DNA from: Rhizosaccharibacter radicis
GTDB lineage: Bacteria; Pseudomonadota; Alphaproteobacteria; Acetobacterales; Acetobacteraceae
NCBI GenBank assembly: GCA_024508355.1
Contig: JAMZEJ010000001.1
Span: 434,001 to 498,000, forward strand
Length of the DNA stretch: 64,000 nt
Direction of reading: 5' to 3'
A program made the position numbers and the translations under genes. Shown piece after piece: positions 46,842 through 56,100 of the stretch. The notes under the pieces are model-generated. The model searched no databases, had not been told where the DNA came from, and saw only the letters and a program-made list of their open reading frames with translations. Numbering within the stretch: the first letter of the stretch is position 1; every line of letters starts with the position of its first letter.

Positions 46842-47483
46842 ATGTGCGGTGCAGCAACATGTTGCGATTCCGCATTGGGAAGAGGTGGAGCGCGGTGCGC
46901 GCACGGCATTGTGGCTTTCGTCGTCACCGCCCTCGTCGCGACAACCGCGAGCACGGCGGCGTTTGCGGATGCGGAAGCGTGGCAAGCTGAGCGCTATCCC
47001 TACAGCGTCGTCAGCGAGAACGTGCACGATGCTCTGACAAACTTCGGCTACAACCTTGGCGTCCGCGTCATGGTATCGCCGCACGTCGCGGGTGTGGTTC
47101 AAGGTCGGCGCGCCGACGGCTCTGCAAGACAGTTTCTCGATGACGTCACGCGGGCGAACGATCTGGACTGGTACTCGGATGGAACGGTCATCTACGTGTC
47201 GCCATCGTCCGAAGAGCAGACGGCGGTTGTTCCGTTGAATGGCTTTTCGTTCGATGTCATGAAAAAAGAACTTGAACAGCAGAAACTGTTTGATGATAGG
47301 TTCCGGATGACGAAGCAGATCGGCGATGGTGCCGCGATCCTCTCGGGACCACCCAGTTTCGTTGCAGTGATGAAGCAGGCGATCGAGGCCCGCGTCGGAA
47401 ACGGCATTGAATCGATACCCGGCGCATCACAGGATTTGGTTGTTCTGAGGGGAAGCCAGTCCTCAAGCATGAAGGTGCGATGA
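46842..47483 (+). CDS. Type III secretin N-domain protein, NolW/RhcC1-like
   Basis: The 213-aa product has a signal peptide (VVTALVATTASTAAFA, cleavage near residue 42). N0- and N1-type secretin domains follow: RYPYSVVSENVHDALTNFGYNLGVRVMVSPHV, then DGSARQFLDDVTRANDLDWYSDGTVIYV, ILSGPPSFVAVMKQAIEARV. This is the pattern of YscC/HrcC N-termini. The protein stops before any secretin barrel. In rhizobia the same split occurs (NolW/RhcC1 separate from RhcC2) and nolW is likewise divergent from nolB. It is expected in the periplasm, joining SctD to the outer-membrane ring. Confidence 0.85.
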   Translation: MCGAATCCDSALGRGGARCAHGIVAFVVTALVATTASTAAFADAEAWQAERYPYSVVSENVHDALTNFGYNLGVRVMVSPHVAGVVQGRRADGSARQFLDDVTRANDLDWYSDGTVIYVSPSSEEQTAVVPLNGFSFDVMKKELEQQKLFDDRFRMTKQIGDGAAILSGPPSFVAVMKQAIEARVGNGIESIPGASQDLVVLRGSQSSSMKVR

Positions 47484-47627
47484 AGGATCTGGTCGTCTTC
47501 CGGGATCATATCCGAAATGACGTTGCGGATTGATCCTGGTTGAAGGGCGATTTTCTCAGATATCAGGCGGAAGGGTGGTCTTCCGTCCCAACGCGGCGAG
47601 TGCGTGCCGCCTTCAGGAGTTAGCGGA

Positions 47628-47807
47628 ATGTCCGATTCAGTTTCCGGCAGCGGTGGCGGCGACAGCCTCGCCGGTCTGCAGCAGGCTTCTCTCGCGCAGT
47701 ATCAGCAGGAAGAAGCGCAGGAGATTCAGTTCAACATGCAGATGCAGAAGCTGCAGGCCGAAGGAAAGATGGCCGACAAGGCGTCCGGCGCTCAGGTCGG
47801 CGGCTAA
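47628..47807 (+). CDS. Candidate type III needle/pilus subunit (SctF/NopA-like size)
   Basis: The 59-aa product starts at an ATG with AGGAG nine bases upstream. It has a Ser/Gly-rich N-terminus (MSDSVSGSGGGDSLAG), then one long polar helix rich in Gln, Glu and Met (QASLAQYQQEEAQEIQFNMQMQKLQAEGKM). It has no signal peptide. Size, single-helix character and position between the NolW-like gene and sctD match small extracellular needle or pilin proteins such as rhizobial NopA. Sequence similarity is too low to be sure. Confidence 0.6.
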   Translation: MSDSVSGSGGGDSLAGLQQASLAQYQQEEAQEIQFNMQMQKLQAEGKMADKASGAQVGG

Positions 47808-47876
47808 GCACGGTCGGCGCAGGGTGGTCATCGCGTTCCATCCTGCGCCACCTTCTTCCTGTCTGTCATGAGGAAC

Positions 47877-48791
47877 ATGAGCACGCCCACTCTCACCATC
47901 CTGGATGGTCTCCAGGCTGGGTCCCGCACCGTCCTTTCCACGGGCGGAAGCCGGATCGGGAACGGCACGGAATGTGCGGTGGTAGTCGCCGACCCGGCGA
48001 TGCATGACGACCATTTCGAGGTGGTCGTGGGCGACACCACGGTGCTGCGTGCCCTGAGCCGGTTGATGCTGCCGGATGGTTCCGCACTGGCGCCCGGTTC
48101 TCAGTTTCTGGTCAATGGATCGACGGCGTTCACCGCTGGCGAGACCCGCTTCCTGATCGAAGTGCCTCCTTCCGCGGGGGCCGCGGTCACTCCGGCGACC
48201 GGCGCCAAAACCCGTCAGCGTCCCTGGCTGCTGATCGCGACGGGCATCGCGGGCATTCTCACGGTCTGTCTCGCTGGCTCCTGGTTTGCCGGAGCATTTT
48301 CGGCCGGGCATCTCGTCGCGCCGCACGGCTCGGCCGGCAGCGCCGCTCTGATGGCATCGGCTACCGCGTTGCCTCGCTCGCCGGTTCCGAACGTCGACCG
48401 GTCGGCCGCCATGCAGGAGTTGCGCGGTCGGATCGCCGCCGCGGGCTTGTCCGCAGTGTCGGTGGCCTCGCAGCCGGACGGCACCGTGGTGGTGGGTGGA
48501 CTGCTCGGCGTCGGAGACGAGCCCGCCTGGACGGCGGTGCGGCAGTGGTTCGACGCCCGCTACGGCAATGCGCTCGTGTTGGTCGAGCATTTCGGTGTTC
48601 CCGGCGCGCTGCCTCCCTTGAAGATCGCCGCCGTCTGGAGCGGGCCCCACCCCTACGTCGTCGACGACAGGGGAAACCGGTTGCATCCGGGAGCGGCCGC
48701 GGAGGATGGCTGGTTCGTCGACCGCATCGACAGCGGTCATGTGGTGATGCGCCGCGGGTCGCAGGCCGTGGCGCTCCGGTATGAGCCGTGA
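47877..48791 (+). CDS. sctD: Type III inner-membrane ring protein SctD
   Basis: The 304-aa product has an N-terminal FHA-like cytoplasmic domain (LTILDGLQAGSRTVLSTGGSRIGNGTECAVVVAD; AMHDDHFEVVV), one membrane helix (LLIATGIAGILTVCLAGSWFA, about residues 118-138) and a periplasmic part with one BON-like ring domain (ELRGRIAAAGLSAVSVASQPDGTVVVGG). It is shorter than YscD (about 400 aa), so at least one periplasmic ring domain seems missing. The start at 47877 has AGGA upstream; the ATG at 47868 lacks a ribosome site. It overlaps the sctV region. Confidence 0.85.
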   Translation: MSTPTLTILDGLQAGSRTVLSTGGSRIGNGTECAVVVADPAMHDDHFEVVVGDTTVLRALSRLMLPDGSALAPGSQFLVNGSTAFTAGETRFLIEVPPSAGAAVTPATGAKTRQRPWLLIATGIAGILTVCLAGSWFAGAFSAGHLVAPHGSAGSAALMASATALPRSPVPNVDRSAAMQELRGRIAAAGLSAVSVASQPDGTVVVGGLLGVGDEPAWTAVRQWFDARYGNALVLVEHFGVPGALPPLKIAAVWSGPHPYVVDDRGNRLHPGAAAEDGWFVDRIDSGHVVMRRGSQAVALRYEP

Positions 48792-48801
48792 GGAGCGTCC
48801 G

Positions 48802-50892
48802 ATGAGCGCCAGCATCGCAGACACGGTTCCCGCATCCGGCGGTGGTTTCGGCGGCCTGCTGAAGCGCCTGCCGATCCGGCAGGATCTCGCCCTCGTGGCG
48901 CTCATCATGTGCACGCTCGCCATGATGGTGCTGCCGATGCCGACGATCGCGGCCGACGTGCTGATCGCGGTCAATATCGGCATCTCCGTGATCCTGCTGA
49001 TGGTGGCGGTGTATCTGCCGAGCCCGTCCGAGTTCTCCACGCTGCCGACCGTGATCCTGCTCACCACGGTGTTCCGGCTCAGCATCTCCATCACCACCAG
49101 CCGTCTCGTGCTGACCCAAGCCGACGCCGGCGACATCATCCGCACGTTCGGCGAGTTCGTGATCTCCGGCAACGTGGTGGTCGGCCTCGTGGTGTTCCTG
49201 ATCATCTCGGTCGTGCAGTTCGTGGTGATCACGAAGGGTGCCGAGCGCGTCGCCGAAGTCGCGGCCCGCTTCGCGCTGGACGCGCTACCGGGCAAGCAGA
49301 TGAGCATCGACAACGATGCGCGGAACGGCAACATCAAGGCGGACGAGGCCAAGCGCCGCCGCAAGGCGCTGGAGCGCGAAAGCCAGCTGTTCGGCGCGAT
49401 GGACGGCGCCATGAAGTTCGTCAAGGGCGACGCCATCGCCAGCCTGATGATCATCGCGGTGAATCTGCTCGGCGGCATCGCCATCGGCTGCGTCCAGCAC
49501 GGCATGTCGGTGGGACAGGCGGGCTCGACCTATTCGCTGCTGGCGATCGGCGACGGGCTGATCGCGCAGATCCCGGCGCTGCTGATCTCGCTCACCGCGG
49601 GTCTGATCGTTACCCGCGTCGGCGCTGATGGCCAGACCGACCTCGGCAAGGACGTGGTGGGGCAGATCGGTGCGGATCCCCGCGTGCTGATGGTCGCGTC
49701 CGCGATCATGTTGGCGCTCGGGCTCATTCCCGGCTTCCCCACGATCGTGTTCGTGTTGTTGTCCGCCGCCACGGGTGCCGCCGGCTGGCTGATGCTTCGT
49801 CATCGCCGTCGCAGCGCCGCCGCCGAGGAAGCCGCGATGCGCAACGCCATCGAGGATCTGCGCGGCTTGTCGGTGATGCAGGTCCGCCTCGGCGCCGGGC
49901 TCATGGACCAGCGCGCGCAGGTGGAGGCGGCCTTGCTGCTGTTGCACAAGGAGATGGCGGACGAGTTCGGCGTGTCCCTGCCGCGGCTGCAGGTCGCGGA
50001 GGCGCTGGAGCCGGACGCGCCCGGCCTGCGCCTCGAGATGAACCAGATCCCGCTGCTGTCCGTGCCCTTGCGCTCGGACGAGGTGTGGGTCGAGGCGCCT
50101 GGTCGTCCGGAAGCGCGCCGGACCGGCCCCGGCGGCCGCGAGTGGACCATCCTGGAAGCCGGAGCCGCCCCCGACGAGGCCCGTACGCTGGACGCGGTGG
50201 CGATGATCCCCTTGTTCGCCCGCGACACCATCCTGCGCTCCGCGCCGCAGCTGGTCGGCATCCAGGAAACCCAGATGCTGCTGAACCGCATCGAGGGCGC
50301 CTATGGCGACCTGGTGCGCGAAGCGATGCGCACGGCACCGCTTCCCCGTCTGGCCGACGTGTTCCGCCGGCTGGTGGCCGAGGGCGTATCCTTGCGCAAC
50401 ATGCGGCAGGTGCTCGAATCGATCGCTGAGTGGGCACCCAAGGAAGCGAACCCCGCCATCCTCGCGGAATATGTCCGCTGCGGGCTACGGCAGCAGATCT
50501 GCCACGCCGTCGCCGGCACGGACATGACGCTGCACACGTTGCTGGTGGAGGACGGGCTGGCGGCGGAGCTGCTCGGGTCGCTGCGCACCACCGTGACGGG
50601 CGACGCGCTTTATCCCGATGGGGCGGAACAGCTGGTGTCGAACATGCGCCAGCAGTTGCAGGAAGCGATGCACGCGGGGAACCGCCCCGTGATCGTCACC
50701 ACGATGGAGCTGCGCCGTCATCTGCGCGAGTTGCTGCATCGCTATGGTTTCGATGCCTGCGTCCTGTCGCATTCGGAGGTCGCCAACGGCTTCCGGATCG
50801 ACGTGATCGGCACTCTCGGCCGCGACGGCGACGGACCCGCACGGGCCCGCCGGACGGGTCTGGGTGTCCAGCCAGCCTTGCGGCCGGCGTGA
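48802..50892 (+). CDS. sctV: Type III export apparatus protein SctV
   Basis: The 696-aa FlhA/LcrD-family protein has eight N-terminal helices. The FHIPEP-type signature SPSEFSTLPTVILLTTVFRLSISITTSRL is present, as is GKQMSIDNDARNGNIKADEAKRRRKALERESQLFGAMDGAMKFVKGDAIA. A large cytoplasmic domain follows (PLFARDTILRSAPQLVGIQETQMLLNRIE; VLSHSEVANGFRIDVIGTLG) that forms the nonameric export ring. The start at 48802 has AGGAG seven bases upstream, while the ATG at 48781 lies inside sctD. It is full length and intact. Confidence 0.97.
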   Translation: MSASIADTVPASGGGFGGLLKRLPIRQDLALVALIMCTLAMMVLPMPTIAADVLIAVNIGISVILLMVAVYLPSPSEFSTLPTVILLTTVFRLSISITTSRLVLTQADAGDIIRTFGEFVISGNVVVGLVVFLIISVVQFVVITKGAERVAEVAARFALDALPGKQMSIDNDARNGNIKADEAKRRRKALERESQLFGAMDGAMKFVKGDAIASLMIIAVNLLGGIAIGCVQHGMSVGQAGSTYSLLAIGDGLIAQIPALLISLTAGLIVTRVGADGQTDLGKDVVGQIGADPRVLMVASAIMLALGLIPGFPTIVFVLLSAATGAAGWLMLRHRRRSAAAEEAAMRNAIEDLRGLSVMQVRLGAGLMDQRAQVEAALLLLHKEMADEFGVSLPRLQVAEALEPDAPGLRLEMNQIPLLSVPLRSDEVWVEAPGRPEARRTGPGGREWTILEAGAAPDEARTLDAVAMIPLFARDTILRSAPQLVGIQETQMLLNRIEGAYGDLVREAMRTAPLPRLADVFRRLVAEGVSLRNMRQVLESIAEWAPKEANPAILAEYVRCGLRQQICHAVAGTDMTLHTLLVEDGLAAELLGSLRTTVTGDALYPDGAEQLVSNMRQQLQEAMHAGNRPVIVTTMELRRHLRELLHRYGFDACVLSHSEVANGFRIDVIGTLGRDGDGPARARRTGLGVQPALRPA

Positions 50893-50985
50893 GCCACCGG
50901 CCGCGGAAGGCGGCCGGAAGAACGAGTTTCAACGGGCGCGGCGGCCGGTCATGGCCCGTGACGCCAAAAGCAAGGGACCGACCTG

Positions 50986-52299
50986 ATGTCCGGAAGCATC
51001 TCCCAAATTTCCAACCAGGACCAGCAGGCCTATGCCGTCAGCGGCGGCGGCCAGAGCGCGGAAGTCCAGCAGCTCGAGCAGGTGGTGCAGGAGCTGTTGA
51101 ACGCCCTGCAAAGCGGCGGCGGCAACGCCCAGGGTGGCGAACAGGCCGCCGGTGGTTATGGCGGCGGCGCCCCCGCTGGGCAGCAGGCTCCGGTCGCGCA
51201 GCAGGCAGCCTATCAGCCGCAATCCGCGGTGACGGGCGATCAGACCCAGTCTCTCGAAGGCGCGGTGCAGCAGCTGCTGAACGCGCTGCAGCAGCAGGGT
51301 GGCGGACAGGCCACCGGCGCCTATGGCGGCGGCCAGAGCCCGGTCGGCCAGGACGCGGGCGGCTACGGTGCCGGCGCGCAGGGCGCCCAGGGCATGGGCC
51401 AGGGCATCACCCCGCCCGACATGTCGAGCCTCCAGATCGGCAGCACGGGTGATCAGGCGCAGTCGCTGGAACAGGCGGCGCAGCAGCTGCTGAACGCGCT
51501 GCAGCAGGGCGGCGGCCAGGGCGCCGGCGCATCGCCCACGCTGACGCCCGCCCAGACGCAAGGCTCGCAGGTGCCCGCCGGGACCGATGGCTCCGACCCG
51601 ACCTCCGGCTATCAGCAGGCGAGCCAGCAGGCGCCGGCCGATCCGCAGGACCAGCTCTCGACCGACTACAACAACGTGCTGGCGCAGATCTCCGCGAACG
51701 GCAACAGCCCGCAGAACATCCAGCAGGCGGTGCAGCAGTTCCTCCAGGACGCGCAGGCGAGCGGCGCCAACACCGACTCCAACGTGCAGACCGCGATGAA
51801 CAACATCCTGGGCAGCCTGCAGGACGGCACCTACAGCCAGCAGGGCAGCCAGGGCGCGCTGGAAGGTGCCGCCACGCGGGACGGCATGAGCAACGTCAAC
51901 ACCGTGTCGATCGCCGGCCAGGCCGGCGGCGCCGCGCAGGCGGCGGGCGAGTTCGACGCCGCGACCAACGAGAAGGGATCGCTCGGCGCCAACACGGCGA
52001 TCCTCGAATCCGAGATCGCCAACGGCAACGCCCAGGGCAGCCAGCAGATCACCAACAACGCGACGGCGCTGGCGACCGAGGCCAACAACCAGGCCGCGAG
52101 CGACACTGCCGCCGGCAACACCGATGCCGCCGCGCAGGACCAGGCGCTCGCCTCGGCCGCGCAGAACATCGCCAACAGCGCCAACGGCACCGGCGATGGC
52201 ACCTACGACGGCGCCGCCAGCCTGAAGGCACTGCAGGACGCGATGCCGAACGACTCCAACAAGCTCGCGGCGAACAACTCGGCCACCGCGGCCGCCTAG
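50986..52299 (+). CDS. Harpin-like Gly/Gln-rich repeat protein, candidate type III helper
   Basis: The 437-aa product has no signal peptide, no cysteine, and is rich in Gly, Gln, Ala and Asn. Three near-identical leucine-rich amphipathic helices, each followed by a Gly-rich linker, lie at residues 28-46 (QQLEQVVQELLNALQ), 88-106 (QSLEGAVQQLLNALQQQ) and 159-177 (QSLEQAAQQLLNALQQ); a degenerate fourth is at 243-257. Helix plus Gly-rich linker is the hallmark of Hpa1/HpaG-type harpins. The C-terminal half is Asn/Ala-rich. It follows sctV by 93 bp and precedes the translocator gene. Export is inferred. Confidence 0.8.
   Translation: MSGSISQISNQDQQAYAVSGGGQSAEVQQLEQVVQELLNALQSGGGNAQGGEQAAGGYGGGAPAGQQAPVAQQAAYQPQSAVTGDQTQSLEGAVQQLLNALQQQGGGQATGAYGGGQSPVGQDAGGYGAGAQGAQGMGQGITPPDMSSLQIGSTGDQAQSLEQAAQQLLNALQQGGGQGAGASPTLTPAQTQGSQVPAGTDGSDPTSGYQQASQQAPADPQDQLSTDYNNVLAQISANGNSPQNIQQAVQQFLQDAQASGANTDSNVQTAMNNILGSLQDGTYSQQGSQGALEGAATRDGMSNVNTVSIAGQAGGAAQAAGEFDAATNEKGSLGANTAILESEIANGNAQGSQQITNNATALATEANNQAASDTAAGNTDAAAQDQALASAAQNIANSANGTGDGTYDGAASLKALQDAMPNDSNKLAANNSATAAA
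51268..51507 (+). repeat. Direct repeats encoding the harpin helix
   Basis: A 27-base sequence encoding QQLLNALQQ occurs identically at 51268-51294 and 51481-51507, and in diverged form near 51070. These repeats reflect internal duplication of the helix-linker unit of the harpin-like gene. Confidence 0.8.
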
Positions 52300-52322
52300 A
52301 CTGAGGCTGAAAACAAAAAAGA

Positions 52323-52353
52323 GGTACCGCGCGCTTCATAAGCGCGCGGTACC
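52323..52353 (+). terminator. Perfect 14-bp hairpin after the harpin-like gene
   Basis: GGTACCGCGCGCTT and AAGCGCGCGGTACC form a perfect stem with a CAT loop, 24 bp after the stop at 52299 and 17 bp before the next ATG. It is preceded by an A-tract and lacks a following T-tract, so on the plus strand it is not a classical intrinsic terminator. It may limit read-through, protect the 3' end, or sequester the next gene's leader. Confidence 0.6.
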
Positions 52354-52370
52354 CATCGGAGGAAACGTCG

Positions 52371-53078
52371 ATGGCGATCCCAGGCGCAAGCAGTTTGGAC
52401 GGAAGTCTGAGCCAAATCGGGCATGAAGCAAGCGGCGCAGGTAATGCGGGTCACGTGGGATTGGACAACGAATTCGCAGGACATGTTCAGCAACATGCGG
52501 TCGGATCTGATCCCTACCGCCACGCTGAGGAAGCTCAGAATGCGTGGGCGACCCGAGAACCGCATGACGCGCCGCCTATCGAAGAGCCTGCGATACAGGA
52601 ACATGTGGCTCCGGAGCCGCATCCAGATGCCGCACGGATCTCCGCGCCACAAGCGCAGCCCCACGGCAGCTGGCAGCCTTCCATAGACCGAGCCCTGCAA
52701 GCTCATGCAGGAAATCTATCGATGAACACAGGCCACCGTACGATGGATCCTGCTGAGCAGGCGCGCTTCGATGCAAAGTTCAGCGTCCAGAACAAGCGCG
52801 ACGAGATCGGTCGAGCCGTCAACGATCTCCAGACGAAGATGCGTAACGGCAATCCGCAGGAAGTCGAGGCGGCAGGTGCCAAGATGAACAAGCTCGTCGA
52901 GGAGCTGGACGAGATGGCCGGCCGCAGCGAGAGCAATGCCATTTTCCGTAGCGGAAACAAATACACCACCAAGGCCACCATCGTGAGCGGCACGCTGGCC
53001 GGCGCCGGCATCGCGGGTGCTGCGACGACGGGCGGCATCATCGCCTGGAACAACAAGAAGCAGGGCGACAAGGCCTGA
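52371..53078 (+). CDS. Candidate type III-associated protein with C-terminal membrane segment
   Basis: The 235-aa product has an N-terminal half rich in His, Glu, Pro and Ala without signal peptide, then a charged helical region (NKRDEIGRAVNDLQTKMRNG; EVEAAGAKMNKLVEELDEMAGR), one Gly/Ala-rich hydrophobic segment (IVSGTLAGAGIAGAATTGGIIAW) and a short basic tail. This layout parallels the protein at 35654. GGAGG lies upstream of the ATG. It sits between the harpin-like and translocator genes. I do not recognise a family; a secreted or chaperone-escorted role is inferred. Confidence 0.72.
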   Translation: MAIPGASSLDGSLSQIGHEASGAGNAGHVGLDNEFAGHVQQHAVGSDPYRHAEEAQNAWATREPHDAPPIEEPAIQEHVAPEPHPDAARISAPQAQPHGSWQPSIDRALQAHAGNLSMNTGHRTMDPAEQARFDAKFSVQNKRDEIGRAVNDLQTKMRNGNPQEVEAAGAKMNKLVEELDEMAGRSESNAIFRSGNKYTTKATIVSGTLAGAGIAGAATTGGIIAWNNKKQGDKA

Positions 53079-53113
53079 TCGACTGATCGGACCAACCCGG
53101 AAGGACGAGCCTG

Positions 53114-56100
53114 ATGGACTCCGTGCGGACCAACACCCCGTTCAACAGCTTCACGACCCCGGACGGCTCGTTCCCGCCCGGCATGGCTGGTGAGGAAACG
53201 GGTTTCAGTTCGGCCCTCACGGGTTTCCCCACGGCTTCGTTCGGGTCCGTCGCCCTCGACCAGGGAAGCGGCTCCGGCGCACCTCCCGGCACCGATGGTA
53301 GCGGCACCCTCTCCGTCGGCGGCGGGATGGACGCCACGATGACGGTCGGTGCCCCGGGTGGTTCCGCGCCGGGGGGCACAGGCGACGCGACGGGATCCGC
53401 AGGCGATCCGCCCGACCCCGCGATCGACGATTCGTCGTTCCAGTCCTCGCCCGACGATCTCAAGAAGCTGGCACCGCTCGTGGCCGGCCTGCCCCCCGCC
53501 CAGCAGGAAGCGGCCGAGAAGGCGATGAACCGACCGATCGTCGCGGCCAAGATGCTGAAGGACGGATCGCCGGCCGAGAAGAAGGAAGCCCAGGCCTATT
53601 TCGACAAGAACCCGGCCCTGAAGAAGGCGCTCGATACCGCGGCGCATGGGGGCAAGGCCGACGGCGACATTTCGTCCCACGACCTGTCGGCCTTCATCGG
53701 CAACATGGAGAAGCAGCAGGGTCGTGCGGCCAACACCGTCACGCAATACCAGAAGGACCATCCCAACGCGGACGGGCAGTCGCTGCAGCTGGTCCGGCAG
53801 TCGGCGCTGCTGCAGGCCTACATGCCGGTGATCAAGAACAACTCGCCCGACAAGGACGGCAATGTCGGCGACTACATGACCAAGGACGGGCTCAAGGCCG
53901 TCCTGTCGGACGCCGGACTGCCGTCCGCGCTGCAGGGGGCGGCCAGCACGTTCTCGCAGCCCGGCATGTTCAACATGCTCGACCAGGGCGGCCTGCAGGG
54001 GCACGACCTCGCGACGCACAACCCGGACGGCAAGGTCAGCGAGGACAACATCATCGACTGGGTGTCCAAGCAGGCACCCACCACCGGCGGCCAGTTCGCT
54101 TCCACCATCGGCGACGCCGCGACGCGCGACGCGGTGGCGAACGTGGACACCTCGAAGCTCAACGAGGACGTGTTCAAGAACCCGCAGAACTACACCGGTG
54201 CCCAGAAGGCGGCGGTTCTGGTGCAGCTGCAGGACAAGCAGCAGCAGCTCCAGGCCGGCAGCGACCTCAAGCACAGCGACGACACCGACAAGGCGCTCAG
54301 CAAGGATATCTCGCTGCTGTCGTCGGATCAGGACGTCCAGCAATATCTGTCGCAGGCGGTGCCGGCGGGCGAGAAGCAGATCGTGGGGAGCGATCCGTCC
54401 CTCAGCCGCGCGGTGGCCAAGACCTACCAGGACGACGTTCTCACCGGGAAGATGCTGCAGACCGGCCTGTCGGCGGTGTCGAAGAACAACTCGGACGACA
54501 AGAACACCAAGCAGACCGCCGGCAGCGCGGTGAGCGATTTCGAATCGCAGACGCAGCTGGACGCAGACCTTTCCGACGGCCAAACGGCCACGGCGCAGCA
54601 GATCGTCGGCAGCAACGTCAACCTGACGAGCCAGCTCCAGGGCGACTATCAGCGCGACTTCTCGCAGGGCGGCGAGCTCAAGCAGCTCCAGGGCGAGAAG
54701 GACGCCGATCTCGGCACCTCGCTGCAAACGACCCAGGGCGACGAGCAGTCGTTCGAGAGCGTGCTCGATCCGAATTTCGTGCAGAGCCAGAGCAGCGCCT
54801 ACGCGTCCACCATGTCGAATGCGGCCATGCAGGATGGCGGTTCCGGCAAGGCGGTGATCAGCGCGCTCAAGGGCGACGGCAAGGCCGATACCTCGGAGAT
54901 GGCGCAGACCATCTCGCAGATCGATCCGAGCCAGCTCTATGGCGGCAGCAACACCGGTCTGACCGCGAGCGACACCCAGGCGCTGGTTACCTCGTTCCTG
55001 AACGATCTCGACAAAGGATCCTCCGTGCAGGACGCCTGCGCGAAGTTCGATCCCGACAACTCGAAGTTCGACGGCGGCGCGTGCGACAGCAAGGTGATGG
55101 CCAAGCTGCAATCGAACCCGGCCGCGGCGCAGGGCGTGCAGATGATGCTGCAGAGCATGGCCGCCGGTGCGCTCGGCGTTCAGGGACCCCAGCCGGCCCA
55201 GACAGGTCCCGCTGGAGGCGGCGATCCCTCGGCGGCGACGGCTTATGCGGCGGGAGGCGATCCGTCTGCCGATCCGACGCAGGCCGGTGGCTACGGCACC
55301 GAGGCGCTGGCGGCCGGCGGCGGGGGCCTGACGAACGCCGCCTACACCGTGCCCGTGGCCGGGGGCGCTGCCGGAGCGTCGGAGAGCCTCGCCACGGGGA
55401 GTGCCGAGCAGGCGGCGTCCGCCATGTCCGGGGCGACGTCGGGCACGCCCGACTCGGCGGTGTTGACCCAGAGCCCGCAGCTCAGCGCCGCCGAGCAGGC
55501 GAAGGAAAACGCCATGTATGCCGGGATGGGCATCGGCGCGGCGGGCATCCTGGCGCTTCCCGCCGGCTACATCAGCGGCAAGCAGTGGGACAAGAAGATC
55601 GCGGCGGCCGGCGACGACACGGCCGCCAAGGACGCTGCGCAGCTGGGCAAGGACACCGCCGCCTCACGCATCTCGATGGCCGGCGAAGTGGCGGGTGGCG
55701 TCGGCGGCGTCATCGGCGCGGCGACGATGCTGCCCGACGTCTCCACCATGCTCAAGAACGGCCAGACGACCCAGGCCGGCCTCGCGATCGGCATGAGCAC
55801 GCGCGGTCTCATCCAGGGCAGCGCTCTGACGGCCAATCTGGGCGACATGGCGGCACGCCGCGCAGGGATGGCATCCACCGAGGTCGCCACGTTCAGTCGC
55901 AGCTGGAGCGGCAAGGCCGGGCAGTGGGCCACGCAGAACGCCGCGAAGGAGATCGGAGGCCGTTGGGCGGGCAATATCGTCGAACGCACGACGGCCAACG
56001 TGGCGGGGAAGGTCGCGGAAAGTGCTGGCACCAAGATCGCCGGCGAGGTGGCCGGACGCGCGGTGGGCATGGCCGCCGCGGAGGCGGTCGGCGCGGCGGT

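Noticed and set aside
51000..51520. Regular direct repeats considered as a CRISPR array
   Set aside because: The repeats encode in-frame protein helices, spacing is irregular and no cas gene is present.
47637..55111. Long minus-strand frames opposite sctD, sctV and the translocator gene
   Set aside because: The plus-strand products have family signatures; antisense frames are compositional shadows.
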